DNA from: Desulfatitalea sp.
GTDB lineage: Bacteria; Desulfobacterota; Desulfobacteria; Desulfobacterales; Desulfosarcinaceae
NCBI GenBank assembly: GCA_013041835.1
Contig: JABDRH010000381.1
Coordinates: 1-6,435, forward strand
Direction: 5' to 3'
DNA length: 6,435 bases
How positions within the stretch are numbered: position 1 is the first letter of the stretch; each line of letters begins with the position of its first letter. Position numbers and translations under genes: made by a program. Shown here piece after piece: positions 1 through 5,135 of this stretch. Under the pieces are notes generated by a model. It was given only the letters and a program-made list of their open reading frames with translations, ran no database searches and had not been told where the DNA came from.

Positions 1-247
1 CTTTGGGCGGATTGCTGACTTCAAAATGATCCATCATTGCCATGGTGACGCTGAGTCCGGAGCCCGTGGCGACAATGTCGATGGGATCGTCAATGACAAA
101 GATGCGTTCGAACGCCGTCAGCCCGAATTCAATAATGGCGCCGTGGGCCAATTTCATGCCGACGCTTCCAAACGCGCTGGTTATATACTTCAACATCGAC
201 CCGTCCGCGGATGCACGGGCGCCGACACAGTACATTTTAAGATTCAT
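1..247 (-). CDS. Unrecognised protein downstream of hcp, N-terminal part only
   Basis: The reading frame opens with ATG at 247 and stays open to the window edge, giving the first 82 residues of a protein whose C-terminus is not visible. An AGGAGG Shine-Dalgarno sits 10 bases before the ATG, and the gene begins only 23 bases after the hcp stop, so the two are probably co-transcribed. The visible part starts MNLKMYCVGARASADG and is rich in Gly, Ala, Met and Ile, with one Cys and alternating short hydrophobic stretches. It has no signal peptide and no clear membrane helix. I do not recognise the family. It does not look like PAAR, VgrG or another Hcp. Genes placed directly after hcp are often type VI secretion components, cargo or adaptors, so a secretion-related role is possible but is inferred only from position. 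Confidence 0.7.
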   Translation of the reverse strand, partial: MNLKMYCVGARASADGSMLKYITSAFGSVGMKLAHGAIIEFGLTAFERIFVIDDPIDIVATGSGLSVTMAMMDHFEVSNPPK

Positions 248-257
248 GGTGCGTCAT

Positions 258-263
258 CCTCCT
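258..263 (-). promoter_or_regulatory. Ribosome binding site of the gene after hcp
   Basis: The minus strand reads AGGAGG here, a consensus Shine-Dalgarno 10 bases before the ATG at 247. A second, out-of-frame ATG overlaps the end of this motif but is too close to be used. The site is the main evidence that the truncated left-edge frame is a real gene. Confidence 0.7.
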
Positions 264-270
264 TGGTTAT

Positions 271-759
271 CTATAGCCTGCAATTACGCTCGAGGTTCCA
301 ACCCGTTACCATCTGTCCGGCCGCTCCGCCGCCTTTGCGCCGCTGTACCACGTAACGCCATTGTATCTTTCCGAAATTGATGGAGATCCATTCGGCGGGA
401 AATTCGCCCGGTCCACCGGCGACGTTAAACCGGCTGATCAGGCAGTTGGACATTTTATACTCCATGTACATGAGCTTATCGCCGCCGGACCGGCAAAGTT
501 CCAGGACGACATGGTCGATATGGGTGCCGGCGGCGCAGGCCAGCGCCAATTTAGGCGATGCGATGTCGAGCAGCTTGGTGAAGATGAAGCCTTTAAAGTC
601 CGCCCGTTCCGCGCTGGCGCCGCCGGCGCTGCTGGCCGTGGTGGATATGTTTTGATTCAGCCCGGTTTCGAAGGTGATGACCTCGATCCAATTCGGATGC
701 CGATCATCACCGCTCTCGCCATCAATGCCGTCGATGCGTACAAAAGCGTCGAATGCCAT
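271..759 (-). CDS. hcp: Type VI secretion system tube protein Hcp
   Basis: This 162-residue protein belongs to the Hcp (hemolysin-coregulated protein) family, whose hexameric rings stack into the inner tube of the type VI secretion system and can carry effectors. Family hallmarks appear in order. The N-terminus MAFDAFVRIDGIDGES is followed by HPNWIEV and a phenylalanine-glycine strand (residues 21-33). A central block contains KLLDIASPKL, and near the C-terminus are FGKIQWRY and GWNLERN. The length matches the usual 160-170 residues. There is no signal peptide, as expected for a cytoplasmically assembled tube. The ATG at 759 is preceded by AAAGGG 11 bases upstream. The loop around residues 38-53 is Ser/Ala/Thr-rich and the C-terminal region has an Arg-Arg-Lys-Gly-Gly-Gly stretch. 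No other type VI gene is recognisable in the window, so it may be an orphan or satellite hcp with the sheath and membrane genes elsewhere. Confidence 0.93.
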   Translation of the reverse strand: MAFDAFVRIDGIDGESGDDRHPNWIEVITFETGLNQNISTTASSAGGASAERADFKGFIFTKLLDIASPKLALACAAGTHIDHVVLELCRSGGDKLMYMEYKMSNCLISRFNVAGGPGEFPAEWISINFGKIQWRYVVQRRKGGGAAGQMVTGWNLERNCRL

Positions 760-834
760 CGGTCAATATTCCCTTTCTTGTCCCGTGGGTTATATGATCA
801 TGACCCCAAGCCGGTTCCTCGGCCCGATCGGTCT

Positions 835-878
835 CAGGGGGATGGTGAAACTTCATCATAACGATTCCCACCCCCCTG
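835..878. repeat. Long imperfect inverted repeat in the hcp leader
   Basis: CAGGGGG at 835-841 pairs perfectly with CCCCCTG at 872-878. One A/C mismatch follows, then three more pairs (TGG with CCA), giving a stem with 10 of 11 bases paired and a loop of about 22 bases. The loop contains a small TGAA/TTCA palindrome. It lies about 76-119 bases upstream of the hcp start. It lacks a T-run on either side, so it is not an obvious terminator. It could be an mRNA structure or an operator in the hcp leader. Confidence 0.45.
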
Positions 879-985
879 GTTGAAGCCGGAAAAGCAAAGA
901 ATTTCAGCTATTTAAAAGTCTTCCCGATGGGAGCGTGTATCAAAGCCTGTGAGTTGAAGACTTGTATTTTGAATGAAGCATGTGA

Positions 986-1015
986 CCAATACAAAAAAGT
1001 ATTGATGCTTGTCAA
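986..1015 (-). promoter_or_regulatory. Possible sigma-70-like promoter for hcp
   Basis: On the minus strand a perfect TTGACA (-35, 1010-1015) is followed after 18 bases by TATTGG (986-991), a weak -10. The perfect 6-bp inverted repeat CAATAC/GTATTG spans the spacer and -10, which could place an operator over the promoter. A transcript starting here would have a leader of about 220 bases before hcp. I found no sigma-54 GG/GC element, which drives many type VI operons. The call rests on motif resemblance alone. Confidence 0.3.
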
Positions 1016-1140
1016 CCCTGTTGGGGGGCGTCCCAGGGCAATCGCATGTAACCCAATGAACACCCATTGTCACTAGGATGAAGCTAATCGCCAAGCGCCG
1101 GGCAACCATGGGCGGCCATATAGCATCCGTTTCCACATCA

Positions 1141-1956
1141 CTACCTCATAGCATTTTTTCCTGGCCGACAAGGCGGCCTGCCGGCGCCGTTGGAAGGGAT
1201 GACGGCCAGGGCGTCGCATACATGGCCGGCCAGGATATCGATGATGGCCGAACGCCGACCCAGCGCGTCACGCTCCAGCACAACCTCCAGCCCCTGGGTT
1301 TCCAGGGCCGCTTTCCACGAGTCCTCCGGACCGGCCAGGTCCTCTTCGAAATGGACTCCCGCCACCAGCATGAACGGCATCAGGCGCACCCGCCGAAAAC
1401 CGGCGTCGATAATCCGGCGCACCACGGATTCGCGACTGGGCCAGCCCTCTTCGATCATACCGCCGAAGGCACGGTTGCCGTACATCTCCGCGAGGCGGTG
1501 GTAAAAGGCCGGATAGACGGTCCAGGCGCAGTGATCCGTGCCGTGCCCCACCATGACGACGGCCTCGTTTTCATCCCTTTCAAAGACCGGTGCCAGGGCC
1601 TCGGCCGCTGCCTGGTGGTCTTGCTGGCTGCACAACAGGGAATGGCCCACGCTCACCCGGCATACCGGATGCTGTACGTCGCTGACCAGGCGGTGGAATT
1701 CATGGCCGCAGATGATGTTAAATGACTGCACCACGGCCCATGCATGCCCCTGGCCGGCCAAACGGGCGACCGCGGCGGCCGGATCGAGCGTTTGGACGCG
1801 GCGCTGTTTGAGCTGGTGACGGACGATGCGCGACGTGAAGGCCCAGTGGATCTCATGGCCTGGAAAGCGCGATTTCAGGTGGCGATCCACCTCTTCGTAA
1901 ACCAACCGGGACCGGCTGGTGGTGCCGAAGGCGGCGATGATGATGGGGTGTGTCAC
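1141..1956 (-). CDS. cbiK: CbiK-family sirohydrochlorin cobaltochelatase
   Basis: This 271-residue protein matches CbiK, the class II chelatase that inserts Co2+ into sirohydrochlorin in anaerobic cobalamin synthesis; some homologues also handle iron. The N-terminus IIIAAFGTTS is the usual first strand. QSFNIICGHEFHR (residues 77-89) corresponds to the substrate-site loop. MVGHGTDHCAW (135-145) carries His138, and LMPFMLVAGVHFEEDLAG (192-209) carries His202; these align with the two catalytic histidines of known CbiK enzymes. The GTG at 1956 is chosen because AGGGAGG lies 9 bases upstream and the conserved core begins four residues later. An in-frame ATG at 2016 would add 20 non-conserved residues. 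No signal peptide is present, so the enzyme should be cytoplasmic, unlike the periplasmic CbiK reported in Desulfovibrio. It overlaps the radical SAM stop by four bases (GTGA), implying translational coupling. Next to uptake genes it might insert, exchange or remove metal from an imported tetrapyrrole. Confidence 0.88.
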   Translation of the reverse strand: MTHPIIIAAFGTTSRSRLVYEEVDRHLKSRFPGHEIHWAFTSRIVRHQLKQRRVQTLDPAAAVARLAGQGHAWAVVQSFNIICGHEFHRLVSDVQHPVCRVSVGHSLLCSQQDHQAAAEALAPVFERDENEAVVMVGHGTDHCAWTVYPAFYHRLAEMYGNRAFGGMIEEGWPSRESVVRRIIDAGFRRVRLMPFMLVAGVHFEEDLAGPEDSWKAALETQGLEVVLERDALGRRSAIIDILAGHVCDALAVIPSNGAGRPPCRPGKNAMR

Positions 1957-2981
1957 GATTGAATACCTCCCTGGTTTGGGTTTCCCATCCGATAAAGCGC
2001 TCGATACATATGGCACGCCAAGCGTGATTGGGGATATGGGTTATGGAAAAGCCGGCTCGGACAGTCGCCCGGGCAGGCGGCGGACGCCTCGCAGTCGCCG
2101 CAGGGCGCCTGCGGCGGGCGGCAAGCAGGCAGCCGGCGCCGCCTTTCGATTTCGGGGGTCCACACCGTGCCTGCGGCAAACCGTTCATCGTGGCAGGTTT
2201 GGCCGCATGGAAAGAGACGCCCGTCGGGCGTCACCGCCACACTTTGGTTCAGCGCGGCGCGGCAAAAAGCAGTGTGCCTGGCGACCTGGCCGTCGGGCGG
2301 AAAGACCAGGTCCCACTCGCGCCACCGCATGGGTGGCGATCGATGTTCATTGACCATTTGCAGGGCGGCGTGCATGCGGCCCAGGCCGTTTTGCAGGCTC
2401 TTTGGGTCGGCCGCGGCCACATGGCCGCTGTCACGCGCGCGTCCTTTATTGACCAGCAAATCGAGGCCGATCCCCCGTGCCATGGAAAACCCGGCCAGCA
2501 TCAGCACCAGCCGGTCCAGAGCGGCGGCGGCCTGAGTGACCACAGCGGTAACCCGGAATGGAATGCCGCCGGCCTCCAGGCGCTTTAGCCCGCGAAGGGT
2601 TTCAGCCGCCATGCCGCGCTGCCGCTCCTGGATATCGGGCGGTCCGTCCAGACTGCCCCCCACTTGAACACGATGGCATCTAACCAAATCAATCAAGTGG
2701 GGTGTCAGGCATGTGGCATTGGTTTGCACGCCCACGCCGCGGCAGGATGCGTTGTCGCGTGCCATTGACAATGCGGTTTCGATCAGTTCCGGCGCAAGGG
2801 TCGGTTCGCCGCCGGTGAGTTGCAGATGAAAGGGAACGCCGCCGGCCGCACCCAAATCAAGCGCCCGCCGCAACACGGCTGCGCTCATGTCCATGGGCGG
2901 ACCATTGTCAGCGTTGTAGCAGTAGCTGCACCGCAGGTTGCAGCGGGTGGTCAGCATGATGATAAGATAACGAATGCCCAT
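1953..2981 (-). CDS. Radical SAM enzyme with SPASM domain
   Basis: This 342-residue protein is a radical SAM enzyme. Cys14, Cys18 and Cys21 in TTRCNLRCSYCY form the CX3CX2C site for the SAM-binding [4Fe-4S] cluster, and LTGGEPTL (residues 55-62) is the SAM-binding GGE motif. The C-terminus carries a textbook SPASM cysteine pattern. Cys240-X13-Gly-X4-Cys259 is followed by Cys294-X2-Cys297-X5-Cys303-X3-Cys307 and Cys323, predicting two auxiliary clusters. SPASM enzymes mostly modify peptides or proteins (PqqE, AlbA, anSME), but NirJ, AhbC and AhbD, which remodel tetrapyrrole side chains, have related domains. The protein starts almost at the core, so there is no fused PqqD-like peptide-recognition domain. 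Its ATG directly abuts the receptor stop (TAAATG) with no strong Shine-Dalgarno, and its stop overlaps cbiK, so it is probably translationally coupled on both sides. The substrate is unknown: an imported tetrapyrrole or the small protein upstream are the two best candidates. Confidence 0.9.
   Translation of the reverse strand: MGIRYLIIMLTTRCNLRCSYCYNADNGPPMDMSAAVLRRALDLGAAGGVPFHLQLTGGEPTLAPELIETALSMARDNASCRGVGVQTNATCLTPHLIDLVRCHRVQVGGSLDGPPDIQERQRGMAAETLRGLKRLEAGGIPFRVTAVVTQAAAALDRLVLMLAGFSMARGIGLDLLVNKGRARDSGHVAAADPKSLQNGLGRMHAALQMVNEHRSPPMRWREWDLVFPPDGQVARHTAFCRAALNQSVAVTPDGRLFPCGQTCHDERFAAGTVWTPEIERRRRLPACRPPQAPCGDCEASAACPGDCPSRLFHNPYPQSRLACHMYRALYRMGNPNQGGIQS
1966..1972 (-). promoter_or_regulatory. 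Ribosome binding site that fixes the GTG start of cbiK
   Basis: The minus strand reads AGGGAGG inside the last codons of the radical SAM gene, 9 bases before GTG at 1956. It decides between this GTG and the in-frame ATG at 2016, which has no comparable site. The GTG overlaps the upstream stop codon as GTGA. Confidence 0.75.
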
Positions 2982-4886
2982 TTAAAGCGTCACATTCAAC
3001 CCCGTCACAAAGCGAATGCCGTCATCCGGATAGCCGTAATGCACTTCAAACCCTTCATCGAACAGATTCTGGATGGTGACAAACCACTCCACCGAAACGG
3101 ATTTGATCTTGAACGGCTGAATCGCTTTAAGATCCACTGTTGTGTATGCGTCGAGTCGTTGGGTCTCATCATTGGTCGCTTCGCTGTACTGTTCCGCGCA
3201 GTGCCGTACGCCGGCCTCCAGGCGGATGCCCCGGGGCGGCAGGGCATACTGCAACGCCGCCTTCAGCGTGTATGCCGGCGTGTACGGCAGGTCTTTGCCC
3301 GCCGAACCAATGGCCGGCGCCGGCGCGTATTTGAGTTCGGAAGCCTGAAAGACGGCATTGAGATCCAGCGCCAGGCCGGATTTCCATGCATATTTAGCGG
3401 TAGCCTCCACCCCCTGACGAAAGGCGTCCTCGGCATTGCCGGGCTGATACACCAGGTCCGCCCGGCGCAGATAGACAATTGGGTCCATGGTGTCCGACCG
3501 GAATACGGAAAGCTGGAACAGGTGCGTTTTGCCCCGCCGATATTCGATGCCCACATCATAGGAGAAAATCTGCTCCTCGGACAAGTCCGGGTTGCCGCGC
3601 ACCTGGTCGATACTGCCATGGCTGGGCTGGTAGAGTTGTCCGAAGGTGGGAATCTCGACGCGGTAGCCGGTGTTGAGTTTGGCCGTCCACCCTTCGACGA
3701 TCCGGACGCTGACGCCCGCGCTCACGCCGGGATGGGTATCGAAATCGCTGGTGTGATCCACCCGTATGCCCAAGGTGGTGGTGAACCGGCTGAAGTGACG
3801 GTACGCCTGGGTGCCGATCCCGGTGATGGTTCGATGGTGGACACCGGAAAGGGTGTGGTCCACATCGTTTTGTTCGGCAATGGCGTTGAGGCGCATCTCC
3901 CAGATATTGTCCTCGTCGCTCCAGGCGCACTCGCCCTTTGCACCCCATTTGGTGTTGTTCAGATTGGAGATAAATCCGGATTGGGATCGATCCTCCAGGT
4001 CCGTATGGTCGACATACAGATTGAAGGTATAGTCCCAGGATTCTCCTATCAGTCCTTCCATACGGCCGTCCAGGGAGCCCTTGGAATAGGTTTGACGGGC
4101 ATCCGGCGTCGGATTGTCGTTGGGACCGCTGCTGCCGTGGTCGGATGCGTAGTAGCGGCCGTCGACATTGACCTGTTGCCGTTCGGAATACTTCCGCCCC
4201 CAGTGAAGTGTGATACGGCCGCTGTCACGGTCGCTGTTGGCGCGCTTGCCATCCCGGTGCTTGACGCCGGCCGTGGCCGAGTAAGTATCCGCACCGGCCA
4301 ATAGACGGTAGCTGACGGCCCCTTCGGCCAGTCCGTACGAGCCGCCGTTGGCCCTCAGTTGGGTCCAATGACGCGGGCTCTGATGGTCGGTGGGCGCCCG
4401 GGTAATAATGTTGATGGCGCCTTCGCTGCCGCCCGGTCCCAGCCAGACCGGCACGGGCGGTTTGAACACCGTGATGGATTCCACCAATTCAATGGGAATG
4501 CCCGACAGATCCGCACTGCCGTATTGGCTGCTGTTGAGCGGGCGGCCGTTGAGCAGCACCAGTACACCACCGGACTTTCCAGACCCGCGAATGGAGATGC
4601 GCGCGCCCAGGCCGGTACTCTCCTTGACATCCACGCCGGGCAGGGAATGCAGTGCCTCCTGGACGCTGAGGATATTGCGCCCCTTGATCTCCTCACGGCT
4701 CACCTGCTCCACCAGGTTGGGATGCTTCTGGATATAATCCTGGATACGTTCGGCCGTCACCACCATGTCGGCCATGGTTTCCGAAGCCATTTGACCGTGA
4801 CCGTCCCGGGCATCGGCGCTGCCTGGAAGGATGAACAACACGATTCCGAAAATTGCCAAAAGACGCTGTAGTAACTTTTCAAGCAT
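2982..4886 (-). CDS. TonB-dependent outer-membrane receptor, BtuB-like
   Basis: This 634-residue protein is a TonB-dependent receptor that would take up a metal-bound ligand across the outer membrane. The start is the ATG at 4886, which has AGGG 9 bases upstream and begins a signal peptide: Lys/Arg-containing n-region, hydrophobic LLAIFGIVLFIL, cleavage near ADA at residues 24-26. ATG at 4892 is too close to the AGGG, and a GTG at 4994 would bury the signal peptide. A TonB box-like DMVVTA lies at 40-45. The plug contains EALHSLPGVDV (77-87), IRG (99-101), VLVLLNGRPLN (108-118) and INIIT (158-162). The rest is a beta-barrel rich in alternating Tyr/Arg strands, closing with a FVTGLNVTL strand. 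The usual RGP segment before INIIT is replaced by KPPVPVWLGPGG. Length is close to BtuB and heme receptors. Substrate is not readable from sequence; a corrinoid or heme is inferred from the chelatase downstream. Confidence 0.92.
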   Translation of the reverse strand: MLEKLLQRLLAIFGIVLFILPGSADARDGHGQMASETMADMVVTAERIQDYIQKHPNLVEQVSREEIKGRNILSVQEALHSLPGVDVKESTGLGARISIRGSGKSGGVLVLLNGRPLNSSQYGSADLSGIPIELVESITVFKPPVPVWLGPGGSEGAINIITRAPTDHQSPRHWTQLRANGGSYGLAEGAVSYRLLAGADTYSATAGVKHRDGKRANSDRDSGRITLHWGRKYSERQQVNVDGRYYASDHGSSGPNDNPTPDARQTYSKGSLDGRMEGLIGESWDYTFNLYVDHTDLEDRSQSGFISNLNNTKWGAKGECAWSDEDNIWEMRLNAIAEQNDVDHTLSGVHHRTITGIGTQAYRHFSRFTTTLGIRVDHTSDFDTHPGVSAGVSVRIVEGWTAKLNTGYRVEIPTFGQLYQPSHGSIDQVRGNPDLSEEQIFSYDVGIEYRRGKTHLFQLSVFRSDTMDPIVYLRRADLVYQPGNAEDAFRQGVEATAKYAWKSGLALDLNAVFQASELKYAPAPAIGSAGKDLPYTPAYTLKAALQYALPPRGIRLEAGVRHCAEQYSEATNDETQRLDAYTTVDLKAIQPFKIKSVSVEWFVTIQNLFDEGFEVHYGYPDDGIRFVTGLNVTL

Positions 4887-4906
4887 GATCATCAACCCTG
4901 TTGATT

Positions 4907-5086
4907 CTAGTTTTTGCTGTAGCAAAGCTGTGAACTGATTATCGGATACAAATCCAGGCTCATTGCCAATCCGCTTCTGTTTTTTATCACCCACTTTATA
5001 AAGGCTCGCGCCAGGTTGGGATGATTCAAAACCAGCTCCTGACCAAACGTTTCAAGATCTTGCTGGACACGCCAATAAATATGCAT
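4907..5086 (-). CDS. Small 59-residue protein between permease and receptor
   Basis: This short frame fills most of the 249-base gap between the permease and the receptor. ATG at 5086 has AGGAGA 5 bases upstream, the strongest ribosome binding site in the operon. The stop at 4907 leaves 20 bases before the receptor start. The product begins MHIYWRVQQDLETFGQELV, followed by NHPNLARAFIKWVIKNRSG and a C-terminal segment with a Pro, several Ser/Tyr and a single Cys. It has no signal peptide or membrane helix and looks mostly helical. I do not recognise the family. The HPNL stretch (22-25) is also present in the receptor just after its TonB box. Codons are AT-richer than in neighbouring genes. It could be a small accessory or regulatory protein, or a substrate of the radical SAM enzyme. 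The gene call rests on RBS, spacing and fit rather than homology. Confidence 0.6.
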   Translation of the reverse strand: MHIYWRVQQDLETFGQELVLNHPNLARAFIKWVIKNRSGLAMSLDLYPIISSQLCYSKN

Positions 5087-5091
5087 TTATT

Positions 5092-5097
5092 TCTCCT
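5092..5097 (-). promoter_or_regulatory. Ribosome binding site of the small ORF
   Basis: The minus strand reads AGGAGA, followed by AATAA and then ATG at 5086. Spacing and sequence are near ideal. The site argues that the 59-codon frame is translated and is not just spacer between permease and receptor. Confidence 0.65.
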
Positions 5098-5135
5098 ATC
5101 CGAAGACCCCATGCCGTCTACTCAAGATTCAGGTA

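Larger units (their letters stand above)
760..1140. other. Non-coding stretch between cbiK and hcp
   Basis: These 381 bases lie after the chelatase operon and before hcp. I see no convincing gene. A 74-codon GTG frame at 1136-912 has no recognisable content. The stretch has lower GC than its neighbours and holds several short inverted repeats. These are CAATG/CATTG around 1055-1070, CCCTG/CAGGG at 1016-1020 and 1034-1038, a perfect CAATAC/GTATTG pair around a run of six A at 987-1004, and a longer GC-rich hairpin at 835-878. It must contain the end of the cbiK transcript and the hcp promoter. No stem followed by a clean T-tract on the minus strand stands out as a terminator. Confidence 0.6.

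Noticed and set aside
987..1004. CAATAC-A6-GTATTG as a transcription terminator
   Set aside because: The stem is only six AT-rich pairs, and the T-run lies in the loop on the minus strand, not after the stem.
1016..1038. CCCTG/CAGGG hairpin as the cbiK terminator
   Set aside because: It has a five-pair stem with a 13-base loop and no T-tract directly after it on the minus strand.
912..1136. A 74-codon GTG-initiated frame on the minus strand right after cbiK, with a GAGG about 7 bases upstream
   Set aside because: The composition looks random after a short hydrophobic stretch, it contains the promoter-like TTGACA and inverted repeats, and it resembles no family I know. The GAGG lies in the last codons of cbiK and may be chance.
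1078..1725. A 215-codon plus-strand frame across the end of cbiK
   Set aside because: It is a reverse-strand shadow of cbiK with no motifs of its own.
2820..4304. A 494-codon open frame on the plus strand opposite the receptor and the start of the radical SAM gene
   Set aside because: It is antisense to two well-supported genes, has no recognisable motifs, and is the kind of long frame expected opposite high-GC coding sequence.
4887..4994. A longer receptor starting at GTG 4994
   Set aside because: It would place 36 extra residues in front of an otherwise well-formed signal peptide, lacks a clear ribosome binding site, and overlaps the better-supported small ORF in another frame.
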